A stretch of DNA of 64,000 nt. Source: Microbacterium pseudoresistens. Its GTDB lineage: Bacteria; Actinomycetota; Actinomycetes; Actinomycetales; Microbacteriaceae. The notes under the pieces are model-generated. The model saw only the letters and a program-made list of their open reading frames with translations, did no database searches and was not told where the DNA came from. The stretch is taken from positions 992,001 to 1,056,000 of the forward strand of contig NZ_JACCBH010000001.1 of the NCBI RefSeq assembly GCF_013409745.1, written 5' to 3'. Position 1 is the stretch's first letter. Every line of letters begins with the position of its first letter. The position numbers and the translations under genes were made by a program. Shown here piece by piece: positions 1-8,947 of this stretch.

Positions 1-324
1 CCCCTCATCGGCGAGCAGCTGCAGCGTCGGGTAGACCGATCCGGCGCTGGGCTTCCACGCGCCCTCACTGCGATCTTCGATCTCCTGGATGATCTGGTAC
101 CCGTGCATCGGCTGTTCGGCGAGCAAGGCCAGCACGGCGGTGCGCACGTCTCCCCGGGCCATGCGGCTCGGTGCCGGGCGCTGGTCGAACGCCGACCGCA
201 GCTGGTCCATGACCTCCCAGAGTCCCGCCCCGGCGCGGCCGAACGCGGGCCCGAACCCGTTCATCGGGTTACCAGGGCCGCCGGAGCGCTCTCCGCCGAA
301 ACCCCTCGATCCGTATCCGTCCAT
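1..324 (-). CDS. PadR-family transcriptional regulator (3' part beyond window)
   Basis: The first 108 codons of a gene that runs off the left edge. After a glycine-rich, disordered lead of about 45 residues comes the PadR winged-helix core: RTAVLALLAEQPMHGYQI, then EIEDRSEGAWKPSAGSVYPTL, the family's recognition-helix and wing region. The ATG at 324 follows a good GAGGAGG site. PadR proteins are dimeric repressors, often of transporters or stress genes. The glycine-rich N-terminal extension before the core is common in actinobacterial members. Its targets are not visible because the downstream gene lies outside the window. The family call is firm; the ligand is unknown. Confidence 0.9.
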   Translation of the reverse strand, partial: MDGYGSRGFGGERSGGPGNPMNGFGPAFGRAGAGLWEVMDQLRSAFDQRPAPSRMARGDVRTAVLALLAEQPMHGYQIIQEIEDRSEGAWKPSAGSVYPTLQLLADEG

Positions 325-355
325 GACGACCTCCTCGATCCGGCCCGCATGCGCG

Positions 356-380
356 AGCGATAGCTCGACGATATATCGCT
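356..380. promoter_or_regulatory. Probable PadR operator (autoregulatory)
   Basis: About 32 bp upstream of the PadR start lies the perfect palindrome CGATATATCG (369-378), inside a wider inverted repeat AGCGATA (356-362) / TATCGCT (374-380). PadR regulators typically bind ATAT-centred dyads of this kind in their own promoters. It is the most AT-rich stretch in the gap. The assignment is an inference from position and symmetry. Confidence 0.5.
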
Positions 381-433
381 ATGTATCGGAACGGAAGTGT
401 TTCGGGCAGATGCTCAGGGTTCGCCGCGACAGC

Positions 434-590
434 GGGGACGGATGGCTGAACGGCACCGTCGCGGGTGGGACAGATGGCTGAGCGAAACGGGCCGATCACA
501 CCGACACGCCACCGCGAGGCCGCGACACGCCGTTGGGTCTCAGCCATTCGTCCCCGCCGGCCGCTTGCCGCTCAGCCATCCGTGCCCCGG
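434..590. repeat. Intergenic nested-hairpin element A1
   Basis: A 157-bp intergenic element built of two copies of GATGGCTGA followed by two inverted copies TCAGCCAT. The outermost arms pair as ACGGATGGCTGA with TCAGCCATCCGT, and an inner pair (GATGGCTGAGCG near 472, CTCAGCCATTCG near 540) is nested inside. The centre carries CCGACACGCC-like motifs. A second copy with the same layout lies at 24703-24850. It fills most of the 325-648 gap and contains no credible ORF. Confidence 0.75.
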
Positions 591-654
591 ATCTGCCGAG
601 ACCGCCGCCCCCGTAGACTGAACGTGCCCCGCCGGCCCTTCCCTTGGAGTGCGC

Positions 655-2982
655 GTGACCGCCTCGAACACCCCCACGACCCACGTCCCCGACTCGGTCG
701 AGAACGCCCTCGCGACTCCCGAGAAGGAGCAGCCGTACGCGGCCCTCGGGCTCAAGCCCGAGGAGTACGAGCAGATCAAGACGATCCTCGGCCGCCGCCC
801 CACGAGTGGCGAGCTGGCGATGTACTCCGTGATGTGGTCGGAGCACTGCTCGTACAAGTCGTCCAAGAAGTACCTGCGCCGCTTCGGCGAGAAGGTCTCC
901 GACGAGATGCGCGAGCGCCTCATGGTCGGCATGGGCCAGAACGCCGGCGTCGTGGATGTCGGCGAGGGCTGGGCGGTCACGTTCAAGGCCGAATCGCACA
1001 ACCACCCGTCGTTCATCGAGCCGTTCCAGGGTGCGGCGACGGGCGTGGGCGGCATCGTCCGCGACATCATCTCGATGGGCGCGCGCCCGGTCGCGGTGAT
1101 GGATGCGCTCCGCTTCGGCGCCATCGACCACCCCGACAGCGCCCGCGTCGTGCACGGCGTGACGGCCGGCATCAGCTTCTACGGCAACTGCCTGGGCCTG
1201 CCCAACATCGGCGGCGAGACGGTGTTCGACGCCGTCTACCAGGCCAACCCGCTCGTCAACGCCCTCGCCGTGGGCGTCCTCCGCCACGAAGACCTGAAGC
1301 TCGCCAACGCCACCGGCGTCGGCAACAAGGTCGTGCTCTTCGGCGCGCGCACGGGCGGCGACGGCATCGGCGGCGCCAGCATCCTGGCCTCCGACTCCTT
1401 CGACGACGGCGGCCCCACCAAGCGCCCCGCGGTGCAGGTCGGCGACCCGTTCGCCGAGAAGGTGCTCATCGAGTGCTGCCTGGAGCTGTACAAGAAGGAG
1501 CTCGTGGAGGCCATCCAGGACCTCGGCGCCGCGGGTATCTCCTGCGCCACGAGCGAGCTGGCCGCGAATGGCAACAGCGGCATGCGCGTCTCACTCGACG
1601 ACGTGCTGCTGCGCGACCCCACGCTCACCGCCGAGGAGATCCTCATGAGCGAGTCGCAGGAGCGGATGATGGCGATCGTCGCCCCCTCTAAGCTCGACGC
1701 GTTCATGGAAGTCGTGAACAAGTGGGAGGTCGAGACGAGCGTGCTCGGCGAGGTCACCGGCGACGGCCGGCTCGTCATCGATTGGAAGGGCGAGCGCATC
1801 GTCGACGTCGACCCGTCGACCGTCGCCGTCGACGGCCCCGTGTACGACCGCCCCGTCGCCTACCCGACGTGGATCGACGCACTCCAGGCGGATGCCGCCG
1901 AACTCCTGCCCCGCTCGAACGACCCCGAGGTGCTGCGCGAGCAGTTCCTGCAGCTGCTGGGCTCGCCGAACCTCGCCGACACCCGCTGGATCACCAACCA
2001 GTACGACTACTACGTGCTCGGCAACACCGCCCTGGCCTTCCCCGACGACGCCGGGATGATCCGCGTCGATGAGGAATCGGGCCTGGGCTTCGCGATCTCC
2101 ACGGATGCCAACGGCCGCTACTGCCAGCTCGACCCCTACGCGGGCGCGCAGCTTGCCCTCGCCGAGGCGTACCGCAACGTCGCCGTCACCGGCGCCGAGC
2201 CCACCGCGATCACCGACTGCCTCAACTTCGGCTCCCCGGAGAACCCCGAGGTCATGTGGCAGTTCGGGCAGACGGTCGACGGGTTGGCCGACGGATGCTA
2301 TGAGCTGGGCGTACCCGTCACCGGCGGCAACGTCTCGTTCTACAACCAGACCGGCGACGTGCCGATCCACCCCACCCCGCTCGTGGGCGTCATGGGCATC
2401 ATCGACGACGTCTCGCGCCGCATCCCCTCCGGCTGGCAGGACGAGGGGCAGAACATCTACCTGCTCGGCGTCACCGACACCGAGCTTTCCGGCTCCGCCT
2501 GGGCCGACGTGATCCACGACCACCTCGGCGGGCTTCCGCCGCGGGTGGACCTCGCCGGCGAGAAGCGGCTCGCAGGGTTGCTGGCCGCAGCGCGCGACGA
2601 ATGGCTCATCTCCTCCGCGCACGACGTCTCCGAGGGCGGGCTCGGCCAGGCGCTCGCCGAGGGTGTCATGCGCTTCGGCGTTGGCGCCCGCGTGTGGCTC
2701 ACCGAACTGATGGAGCGCGACGGGGTGGATGCCGCAGCCGCGTTGTTCTCCGAGTCGACCGGCCGCGTGATCGTGACCGTGCCGCGCGAGGAAGACGTGA
2801 AGTTCCGGGGGCTCTGCGAAGGGCGCGACTACCCCGTGCTGCGCATCGGCGTGACCGACACCGAAGCGGCACTCGAGGTGCAGGACGTCTTCACCCTCAC
2901 AGTCGACGAACTGCGCGCGACCTCGCAGGCGACGCTGCCCGCCGCATTCGGGCCGACGGTGACCGAGGAGACCAGCGCATGA
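655..2982 (+). CDS. purL: Phosphoribosylformylglycinamidine synthase subunit PurL
   Basis: Fourth step of de novo purine synthesis: ATP-dependent conversion of FGAR to FGAM using ammonia from PurQ. The protein is about 775 residues, the size of the small PurL that forms a PurS/PurQ/PurL complex rather than the 1300-residue single-chain enzyme. Seen directly: [20 protein letters not shown], the substrate-binding histidine loop, and paired AIRS-type ATP-binding halves with conserved [14 protein letters not shown] and GGNVSFYNQ segments. An in-frame GTG at 649 is possible, but the GGAG at 646-649 is spaced correctly for the GTG at 655. purS and purQ are not in the window. The stop overlaps the start of the next small gene (ATGA). 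Confidence 0.97.
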   Translation: MTASNTPTTHVPDSVENALATPEKEQPYAALGLKPEEYEQIKTILGRRPTSGELAMYSVMWSEHCSYKSSKKYLRRFGEKVSDEMRERLMVGMGQNAGVVDVGEGWAVTFKAESHNHPSFIEPFQGAATGVGGIVRDIISMGARPVAVMDALRFGAIDHPDSARVVHGVTAGISFYGNCLGLPNIGGETVFDAVYQANPLVNALAVGVLRHEDLKLANATGVGNKVVLFGARTGGDGIGGASILASDSFDDGGPTKRPAVQVGDPFAEKVLIECCLELYKKELVEAIQDLGAAGISCATSELAANGNSGMRVSLDDVLLRDPTLTAEEILMSESQERMMAIVAPSKLDAFMEVVNKWEVETSVLGEVTGDGRLVIDWKGERIVDVDPSTVAVDGPVYDRPVAYPTWIDALQADAAELLPRSNDPEVLREQFLQLLGSPNLADTRWITNQYDYYVLGNTALAFPDDAGMIRVDEESGLGFAISTDANGRYCQLDPYAGAQLALAEAYRNVAVTGAEPTAITDCLNFGSPENPEVMWQFGQTVDGLADGCYELGVPVTGGNVSFYNQTGDVPIHPTPLVGVMGIIDDVSRRIPSGWQDEGQNIYLLGVTDTELSGSAWADVIHDHLGGLPPRVDLAGEKRLAGLLAAARDEWLISSAHDVSEGGLGQALAEGVMRFGVGARVWLTELMERDGVDAAAALFSESTGRVIVTVPREEDVKFRGLCEGRDYPVLRIGVTDTEAALEVQDVFTLTVDELRATSQATLPAAFGPTVTEETSA

Positions 2983-3119
2983 GCGACGAGCCGACCGAGG
3001 ACTACGGCGACCTCGGCGAGCGCCGTAACCACCGCATCCGCGTGATCGCGTGGGTGACGATCGTCGCGCTGATCCTCGTGGGCGGCGGCTCGACCGCGAT
3101 CACCCTGCTTTTGGGCTGA
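2979..3119 (+). CDS. Small single-pass membrane protein coupled to purL
   Basis: A 46-residue protein whose ATG overlaps the purL stop, so it is translationally coupled. Layout: an acidic N-terminus ([16 protein letters not shown]), then one hydrophobic helix of about 20 residues ([20 protein letters not shown]) ending almost at the C-terminus. Small tail-anchored-like proteins of this type follow purine genes in some Microbacteriaceae, as far as I recall, but no function is known to me. The overlap and coherent topology argue that it is a real gene rather than a chance frame. Confidence 0.65.
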   Translation: MSDEPTEDYGDLGERRNHRIRVIAWVTIVALILVGGGSTAITLLLG

Positions 3120-3133
3120 GGGGCACCGACGGC

Positions 3134-3904
3134 TCAGCTCGCGGCGGGCTCCGACTCCCGGCCGTTCAGCACTGCAATCACCTGCGCCTGATCCCCGCGC
3201 GCCTCGCCGTAGCGCAGGAACTTCACGCGCTCGACCTGCACCTCGGTGACATCCGGCTGGGCCTCGAGGAGCCTCATCGTCTCGTCGATGTAGTCATCCA
3301 GCGGCATGGCGTTCGGGTCCTCCGCGTGCCCCGGCATCAGGTCGGTCTGCACGGACGGCGGCACCAGCTCGACGATGTGCACGCTCGTGCCCTCGAACTG
3401 CAGCCGCAGGGTCTCGCTGAGCTGGTGGATCGCCGCCTTCGTCGCGTTGTACGTGGGCGTGAACCGCAGCGGCGCGAACGCGAGTCCGGATGAGACGGTC
3501 ATGATCGTGGCATCCGGCTGGGCGAGCAGGTGCTCGGCGAACGCCGCGATGAGCCGGATCGGACCGAACAGGTTCGTCGTCACGGTCGCCTCGGCCGTCT
3601 CGAGGAAGCCGCCGGGCATCGTCCAGTCCTCCGCCCGCATGATGCCTGCCATCGGGACGACCACGTTGAGATCCGGATGACGGGAGATGACTTCCGCCGC
3701 CGCAGACGCGATGGAGGCGGAATCCGACGTGTCGATCCGGATCGTGTCGATCCCCGGATGCTGCACCGCGATCTCGTTGAGCAGCGCAGTGCGGCGACCG
3801 CCGACGATCACCTGATTGCCGGCGTCCTGTAGCCGCAGCGCGAGGGCGAGACCGATGCCGCTGGTCGCGCCGGGGATGAAGATGGTGTTTCCGTTGATTC
3901 GCAT
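3134..3904 (-). CDS. Short-chain dehydrogenase/reductase (DltE-like)
   Basis: A 256-residue classical SDR. The N-terminal Rossmann motif GATSGIG (about residues 10-16) binds NAD(P), a GGRR segment after beta-2 suggests NADPH preference, and the catalytic serine and YxxxK lie in VSSG and YNATK. Sequence around FAPLRFTPTYNATKAAIHQLSETLR resembles DltE-type SDRs of unassigned substrate. The ATG at 3904 (MRINGNT) was chosen over longer in-frame starts because the upstream residues are not SDR-like. It is divergent from an XRE regulator 100 bp away, a common pairing in which the regulator controls the reductase. Confidence 0.9.
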   Translation of the reverse strand: MRINGNTIFIPGATSGIGLALALRLQDAGNQVIVGGRRTALLNEIAVQHPGIDTIRIDTSDSASIASAAAEVISRHPDLNVVVPMAGIMRAEDWTMPGGFLETAEATVTTNLFGPIRLIAAFAEHLLAQPDATIMTVSSGLAFAPLRFTPTYNATKAAIHQLSETLRLQFEGTSVHIVELVPPSVQTDLMPGHAEDPNAMPLDDYIDETMRLLEAQPDVTEVQVERVKFLRYGEARGDQAQVIAVLNGRESEPAAS

Positions 3905-4004
3905 GTTTCGAGTGTCAGCATCCTGCGAAGCGAGCGGCAGAGAGCGCTTGTCGGGGGACTGGCGATCCCTGGATGCCGTGACGTGAGACGCGCATGATGG
4001 AGCC

Positions 4005-4841
4005 ATGGATCGTGAAGCCCTCGCCGAGTTCCTGCGCACCCACCGGGAGCAGCTGCATCCGAGCGACGTCGGCCTGCCCACCGGTGTGCGGCGGAGAGCA
4101 CCGGGGCTGCGACGTGAAGAGGTCGCGCAGCTCGCGCTGATGTCGACCGACTACTACACCCGGCTCGAGCAGCAGCGCGGCCCGCAGCCCAGCACGCAGA
4201 TCCTCACGTCTCTCGCCCGGGGCCTGCGCCTGTCCTCCGACGAGCGGGACTATCTGTACCGGGTCGCGGGCCACGCCGTCCCAGACCGGATCGGCCCGTC
4301 CGATCACGTCGCCCCTGCGCTGCGGCGAGTGTTCGACCGGCTCGACGACGCCCCGGCACTGATCATCTCCGGTCTCGGCGAGACACTGGTGCAGAACGAT
4401 CTGGCGGCGGCCCTGCTCGGTGACAACGTGGGCCTGCCCGGCTTCGAGCGGTACGAGCCGTACCGCTGGTTCCTGCAGCCGGAGCGCGCCCGCGCCCACT
4501 ACCCCGAGGACGATCACGCACGCAACAGCCGCGCGCAGGTCGCGGGTCTCCGCGCCGCGTACGGCGCGATGGGTCAGAGATCGGCGGCCGGAGCGCTCGT
4601 GGCCGAGCTATCGCGGCACAGCGAGGAGTTCCGGGAGCTGTGGGACCGGCAGGAAGTCGCACAGCGGTTCGCCGACCACAAGACGCTGATCCATCCCGAG
4701 GTCGGATCGATCGCGGTCGACTGCCAGGTGCTGTTCACGGAGGACCGCGGGCAGGCGCTGCTCGTGCTCACCGCCGCCCCGCGCAGCGAGGACGAGGAGA
4801 AGATCAGGCTCCTGCGGGTGGTCGGCGCGCAGCGGTTCTGA
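4005..4841 (+). CDS. XRE-family regulator with MmyB-like ligand-binding domain
   Basis: A 278-residue protein. Residues about 10-80 form the helix-turn-helix typical of the MmyB group: GVRRRAPGLRREEVAQLA, then STDYYTRLEQQRG and LARGLRLSSDERDYLYRVAG. The C-terminal two thirds match the PAS-like MmyB domain (LGETLVQNDLAAALLG, RWFLQPERARAHYPEDDH). These regulators sense hydrophobic or fatty-acid-like ligands and usually control a divergent SDR gene, exactly the arrangement here (SDR start at 3904). The gene ends 15 bp before a convergent gene, with no obvious terminator between. Confidence 0.92.
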   Translation: MDREALAEFLRTHREQLHPSDVGLPTGVRRRAPGLRREEVAQLALMSTDYYTRLEQQRGPQPSTQILTSLARGLRLSSDERDYLYRVAGHAVPDRIGPSDHVAPALRRVFDRLDDAPALIISGLGETLVQNDLAAALLGDNVGLPGFERYEPYRWFLQPERARAHYPEDDHARNSRAQVAGLRAAYGAMGQRSAAGALVAELSRHSEEFRELWDRQEVAQRFADHKTLIHPEVGSIAVDCQVLFTEDRGQALLVLTAAPRSEDEEKIRLLRVVGAQRF

Positions 4842-4856
4842 CGCGACCCCGCCGAC

Positions 4857-5219
4857 TCACCCCTGCCCGAACTCGTATCCGTTGCGGATCAGATCGTGCA
4901 GCCAGCCGCTGGTAGCCTCGGCCCTCGAGTGCACGACGACGTGGTGATTCCACCTGTTCTTCGCCACCTGGGTCACGCTGCGGAAGTGCTCGTCATCGAT
5001 CTCTCGATCGAGCGTCACCGACAGATCCAGGATGCCGTCGGCGGTCTTCTCATACGTCCACAACCAGAGGAACTTCCGCTTGATACCGAAGCTCAGCTGA
5101 GACTTCCGCTCCGTCGTCACCGGACCGAGCCCTTCGGTGAACTCGACGAGCGCATCGGCGTACGTCTGCGTCCGCGGCTTGCCGGTGAAGTCGCAGGTCA
5201 TCCTGTTCGAACCGGGCAT
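4857..5219 (-). CDS. DUF5655-like protein
   Basis: A 120-residue protein. A start at 5219 gives MPGSNRMTCDFTGKPRTQTY; the segment FTEGLGPVTTERKSQLSFGIKRKFLWLW followed by an LSVTLDREIDDEHF strand and a terminal LHDLIRNGYEFGQG helix resembles the DUF5655 fold, a small alpha/beta domain sometimes described as a transport- or nucleic-acid-associated module. No catalytic residues are evident. It is transcribed toward the XRE gene and lies 34 bp downstream of gnd on the same strand, so it may be co-transcribed with it. Confidence 0.6.
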   Translation of the reverse strand: MPGSNRMTCDFTGKPRTQTYADALVEFTEGLGPVTTERKSQLSFGIKRKFLWLWTYEKTADGILDLSVTLDREIDDEHFRSVTQVAKNRWNHHVVVHSRAEATSGWLHDLIRNGYEFGQG

Positions 5220-5253
5220 GCGTCCACGGTACGCCCGGTCTCTCCGAGCCGCC

Positions 5254-6309
5254 TCACGCCGAGTCGGACTTGCGGCCACCCGCCTCGAGCTTGTCGCCGG
5301 CAGGAAGTTCCTGGTGGCCGCCGAACTGCAGCCGCATCGCCGAGAGCACCTGGTTGGCGAACTGGTCCTCATCGCGCGAGGCGAAGCGCTCGAACAGGGA
5401 TGCGGCGAGCACGGGCACCGGAACCCCCACGTCGACGGCGGCCTTGACGGTCCAGCGGCCCTCGCCCGAGTCGGAGACCCGCCCGGCGAGTCCGTCCAGC
5501 GTCGGATTCTCCTGCAGAGCCGCCGCAGTCAGATCGAGCAGCCACGACGAGATGACCGATCCGCGACGCCAGAGCTCCGAGACCGCCGCCGTATCGATCG
5601 GGAACTGATAGAACTCGGGCTCTTCGAGCGGCGCCACTTCGGCGGAGTGCTCGGCCTCGCGCACGCCGGCATCCGCGTTCTTGAGCAGATTCAGGCCCTC
5701 GGCGATCGCGGCCATGATGCCGTACTCGATGCCGTTGTGCACCATCTTGACGAAGTGCCCCGAGCCGGCGGGACCGGTGTGCAGGTAACCCTGCTCCTCC
5801 GGTGCGAGTTCACCGGTGCGGCCGGGCGTGCGCTCGATCTCGCCGACGCCGGGGGCGATGGTCTTCAGGATCGGTTCGATCGTCTCGTAGGCGCGGTCCG
5901 TGCCGCCGACCATGAGGCAGTATCCGCGTTCGAGGCCGAAGACGCCGCCGCTCGTGCCGATGTCGACGTACTCGATGCCCTTCTCCCGCAGGGCCGCTGC
6001 CCGCCGCACATCGTCGCGGTAGTTGGAGTTGCCGCCGTCGATGAGGATGTCGCCGGACTCCAGCACAGCGGCGGCCTCGTCGGCCACCTGCCCGGTGATC
6101 CCGGCGGGCACCATCATCCACACCACACGCGGGCCAGTCAGCTGCGCTGCCATGTCGGCCATGCTCTCGGCACCGAGCGCACCCTCTGCCGTGAGCGCCG
6201 CCACGGCATCCGGGTTCACGTCGTACACGACGCATTCGTGCCCGTCGCGCATCAGGCGACGCACGATGTTCGCGCCCATCCGTCCGAGTCCGATCATGGC
6301 GATCCGCAT
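5254..6309 (-). CDS. gnd: 6-phosphogluconate dehydrogenase, decarboxylating (NAD-type, short form)
   Basis: Oxidative decarboxylation of 6-phosphogluconate to ribulose 5-phosphate. The 351 residues match the short, usually NAD-preferring class (about 300-350 residues) rather than the 470-residue NADP enzyme. Seen: Rossmann GLGRMG near the N-terminus, DGGNSNYRDD, the substrate loop TSGGVFGLERGYCLMVGG and the catalytic-lysine segment GSGHFVKMVHNGIEYG. The C-terminus (after about 330) is a charged tail. It starts at ATG 6309 with a GGAG-type site upstream and is preceded by a 98-bp gap after the AhpD-like gene on the same strand. Confidence 0.93.
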   Translation of the reverse strand: MRIAMIGLGRMGANIVRRLMRDGHECVVYDVNPDAVAALTAEGALGAESMADMAAQLTGPRVVWMMVPAGITGQVADEAAAVLESGDILIDGGNSNYRDDVRRAAALREKGIEYVDIGTSGGVFGLERGYCLMVGGTDRAYETIEPILKTIAPGVGEIERTPGRTGELAPEEQGYLHTGPAGSGHFVKMVHNGIEYGIMAAIAEGLNLLKNADAGVREAEHSAEVAPLEEPEFYQFPIDTAAVSELWRRGSVISSWLLDLTAAALQENPTLDGLAGRVSDSGEGRWTVKAAVDVGVPVPVLAASLFERFASRDEDQFANQVLSAMRLQFGGHQELPAGDKLEAGGRKSDSA

Positions 6310-6407
6310 GCTTCTCTCCTCGCTTCGCTGTCGTGCCCATCGTCACGCACCGCCGCGCCCGCGGCAAGGCCCCGCGTCCTGCGCGCCGTGGTGAGCCCGG
6401 TGCGGGG

Positions 6408-6755
6408 TCAGTGCGTGTGCTGGCCGGCACCGGCCAGCTTGAACGCCATCCGCCCGTGGGCGAACGCCCCGCCGGCACGGAGAGCGGATGCGACCCACGC
6501 GGCCTCCGCGAGCTCCCCTTCCGTCGCCCCGGCGCTGGTCGCCGCCTTCGCGTGCGATTCGATGCAGTACGCGCACTGGGTGGTCAGCGCTACCGCGAGC
6601 GCGATCAGCTCACGGTACTTGCGCGGGATCTCGCGGCCCTCGTCCGCGAACACGGCGCCGTTGAAATCGCCCCACGCCTTCAGGATGTCGGGCGTCTGCT
6701 CCTTGTAGACCTTCGCAAACTTCCGGTCCTCGGTCGGTTCGTAGTACTCAGTCAT
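6408..6755 (-). CDS. Carboxymuconolactone decarboxylase / AhpD-like protein
   Basis: A 115-residue all-alpha protein of the AhpD-like superfamily. The redox motif is intact: an upstream glutamate (REL), then C61-A-Y-C64 with H68 (CxxC-x3-H), as in alkylhydroperoxidase AhpD. Such proteins act as thiol peroxidase partners or as small decarboxylases. The cysteine pair favours a redox role here. It sits between the multicopper oxidase and gnd, all on the minus strand, hinting at a loosely oxidative-stress-related neighbourhood. Confidence 0.9.
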   Translation of the reverse strand: MTEYYEPTEDRKFAKVYKEQTPDILKAWGDFNGAVFADEGREIPRKYRELIALAVALTTQCAYCIESHAKAATSAGATEGELAEAAWVASALRAGGAFAHGRMAFKLAGAGQHTH

Positions 6756-6784
6756 GGCGCCATTATCGCGTGCGGTGGTGGTGG

Positions 6785-8338
6785 TCAGTGGTGGTGCCCG
6801 TCGCCGGGAGAACCGTCATCAGCGTCATCGTCGTAACCGGGCGGGCCGACCCACACTTCCTGACCGTGCTCGATGACGACGAACTGACCCATCATCCCCT
6901 CGTCTTCGTGCAGGAGCATGTGGCAGTGGTACATGTACGGCATCGCCGGGTCGGCGTAGTCCTCGAAGCGCAGCAGCAGCCGGTACTCGCGGTTCGGCTC
7001 GAGGAAGATCGTATCCTTCGGTCCCGCCAGCTCGGGCGGCGGCGACGCGCCGTCGATCGTGAGGATGCGGAACTGCACATCGTGGATGTGAAAGCTGTGC
7101 GGGATGGGCTGACTGCTGTGCACCTCCCACACCTCGGTGTCGCCGACGTAGGCGACCTCGTCGATGCGCGACATGCTCATCTCCCGGCCGTTGATCTCGC
7201 GACCCTCAAGCTCGAAGGCGCGGGTGACCGTCGCATCCGTTTCGTGCAGGGCGTCTTCCTCCACGTGCACGGACGGCGCCCACGCAGGCTCGGGCGTGGG
7301 CGCAAGAGCATCCGCCGCGCGGAACTCCAGCACGTCGAAGGCGTCGTTCGCTCCGGTCGTGGCCGGCACGACGATGCCGCCCATCTCGGTCACGACCGAC
7401 CGCATCCGCACCGTCTCGCCGGGCTCGAACGCCACGACGACCTCGGCGCGCTCGCCCGGGGCGAGCCGGATGCGGTCGAGGGCGACAGGGGCATCCATCC
7501 GCCCGCCGTCGGTGGCGACGAGCGCGAGCGGATGCCCGGGGATCTCGAACGTGTACGTGCGGGCGGTCGAGCCGTTGAGCAGCCGAAGCCGCACGCGCTC
7601 GGTCGTGACCTCCTCCACCGCGCCGACCGTGCCGTTGACCATGACGACATCGCCGAGCATCCCGGGCTCCGCACCGTCGTGGCGCAGCTCGAACTGCCCG
7701 TCGCGGTCGAAGGCGCGGTCCTGCACGATCAGCGGCAGGTCGTCGACTCCGTATTCGTGCGGCAGTTGCGCGGCCATGCTCGCGTCGTCGTCGAGGAGGA
7801 ACATCCCGGCCAGCCCGTTGTACACGTGCTTCTCGGTCTCGCCGTGCGGATGCGGGTGGTACCAGAGGGTCGCCGCGGGCTGGTCGATCGTCCAGGTCGG
7901 CGTCCACGTCGCACCCGGCTCGATCATCTGGTGCGGCCCGCCGTCCATTGCCGCGGGCAGGTGCATGCCGTGCCAGTGCACACTCGTGGGCTCGGTGAGC
8001 TCGTTATCGACCACGACGCGGATGCGCTCCCCGCGCGCGGCGCGCAGCGTGGGTCCGAGGAAGCCGCCGTCGAAGCCCCACGTGACGGTCTCGCCGTCGA
8101 CACCGGGGAAGGTGGTGCGGCCCTCCTGCGCGGTGAGGTGGAAGGTGCGCACGCCGTCGTCGACGCTTGAGGCGGCGAGGGGTGGGATGGTCAGGTCGTT
8201 CACGAACTCCTGCTCAGCGACCGTGGTCGTCGAGATGCCGCTGCATCCGGAGAGCGTCGCCGCGGCGAGCGCGGCCACGGCGGCCGCGGCGACAGCGCGG
8301 GCCCGGCGCATCCCCCGGCGAGAAACCCGATTCTGCAT
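6785..8338 (-). CDS. Secreted multicopper oxidase (lipoprotein)
   Basis: About 517 residues. A Sec signal ends in the lipobox LSGC, so it is probably anchored to the outer face of the membrane. All copper motifs are present: HWHGMHLP and WYHPHPHG in the first cupredoxin domain, HSFHIHDVQF and the final YHCHMLLHEDEGMMGQF with the type 1 cysteine. This gives the full T1/T2/T3 set seen in CueO/CotA-type laccases (Cu(I), Mn or phenol oxidation). A His-rich tail (GDGHHH) ends the protein. The start is uncertain: ATG 8338 lies inside a palindrome, and ATG 8401 would overlap the upstream stop (ATGA) and add 21 residues. Confidence 0.93.
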   Translation of the reverse strand: MQNRVSRRGMRRARAVAAAAVAALAAATLSGCSGISTTTVAEQEFVNDLTIPPLAASSVDDGVRTFHLTAQEGRTTFPGVDGETVTWGFDGGFLGPTLRAARGERIRVVVDNELTEPTSVHWHGMHLPAAMDGGPHQMIEPGATWTPTWTIDQPAATLWYHPHPHGETEKHVYNGLAGMFLLDDDASMAAQLPHEYGVDDLPLIVQDRAFDRDGQFELRHDGAEPGMLGDVVMVNGTVGAVEEVTTERVRLRLLNGSTARTYTFEIPGHPLALVATDGGRMDAPVALDRIRLAPGERAEVVVAFEPGETVRMRSVVTEMGGIVVPATTGANDAFDVLEFRAADALAPTPEPAWAPSVHVEEDALHETDATVTRAFELEGREINGREMSMSRIDEVAYVGDTEVWEVHSSQPIPHSFHIHDVQFRILTIDGASPPPELAGPKDTIFLEPNREYRLLLRFEDYADPAMPYMYHCHMLLHEDEGMMGQFVVIEHGQEVWVGPPGYDDDADDGSPGDGHHH

Positions 8339-8385
8339 GAGAAACCACCGCGAACGGGGTTTCTCATGCAGAGCGGGGTTTCTCG
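8319..8385. repeat. Nested-hairpin element C1 over the oxidase start
   Basis: A 67-bp imperfect cruciform. The outer arms CGAGAAACCC (8319-8328) and GGGTTTCTCG (8376-8385) enclose a perfect 15-bp inner inverted repeat (8332-8346 against 8358-8372; arm TCTGCATGAGAAACC) around an 11-nt loop. The ATG at 8338 of the oxidase gene lies within the inner arm, so the hairpin would hide that start codon in mRNA. The layout is the same two-plus-two motif pattern as the other elements here. Confidence 0.8.
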
Positions 8386-8397
8386 TGGCCGTGACGC

Positions 8398-8784
8398 TCA
8401 TGCCCGCGGCCCTCGCATCTGCTGGATCGCGAAGGCCACGACCCCGGCGAGAAGGCCCCAGAACGCGTCGAGCACGAGCGCGACGAGGTAGGTGAAGAAG
8501 GGCCGCTCGCCGCCGCCCATGACGGCAGAGACGATCATGGTGATGAGACCGTGCCCCACCCCGACGAGCGTGAGCACGAGCAGGGGGCGCGGCACACGGC
8601 CGAATCCGACGACGCCCACCCAGGTCAGCGCGATGACGGCGATGATGAGCAGGGCACGCGGGCCGCCGTCGTCGAAGCCGAGCAGCGCGGTCAGCGGCCA
8701 CAGCAGCGACAGGGAGGAGAGGCCGAGGATGAGCAGCCAGGGCAGGGGTGCGCGCGTGGCGGGATGGGGGCTGTGATTCGTCAT
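8398..8784 (-). CDS. Small four-helix membrane protein upstream of the oxidase
   Basis: A 128-residue integral membrane protein with four hydrophobic segments (LPWLLILGLSSLSLLWPL, LLIIAVIALTWVGVVGF, LLVLTLVGVGHGLITMIVSA and a final YLVALVLDAFWGLLAGVVAF). The start at ATG 8784 (MTNHSP) was preferred over a longer frame because a GGGAG site precedes it. It resembles the unnamed actinobacterial membrane proteins of this size that neighbour transport or oxidase genes. The stop overlaps the alternative oxidase start at 8401, so the two genes are probably one operon. No function can be assigned. Confidence 0.75.
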   Translation of the reverse strand: MTNHSPHPATRAPLPWLLILGLSSLSLLWPLTALLGFDDGGPRALLIIAVIALTWVGVVGFGRVPRPLLVLTLVGVGHGLITMIVSAVMGGGERPFFTYLVALVLDAFWGLLAGVVAFAIQQMRGPRA

Positions 8785-8947
8785 GCTTCCACGCTCCCTG
8801 GATGCGGAATCCGGCACATCGGCGCAGGAGCGTCAGTCCGCATCCGCTCCGGTCGACTTCTCCCGACCGCCGCTGTCGCCCATGAGCGACCCGCCGAGAC
8901 GCCCCGGAGCGACTGCGCTCGCGGGGCAGGATTCGTAGGCTGAGGGC

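Noticed and set aside
1591..2622. A 343-codon open frame on the minus strand across purL
   Set aside because: It is the G/C-driven shadow of purL; its amino-acid composition is Arg/Ala/Gly-rich and it matches no family.
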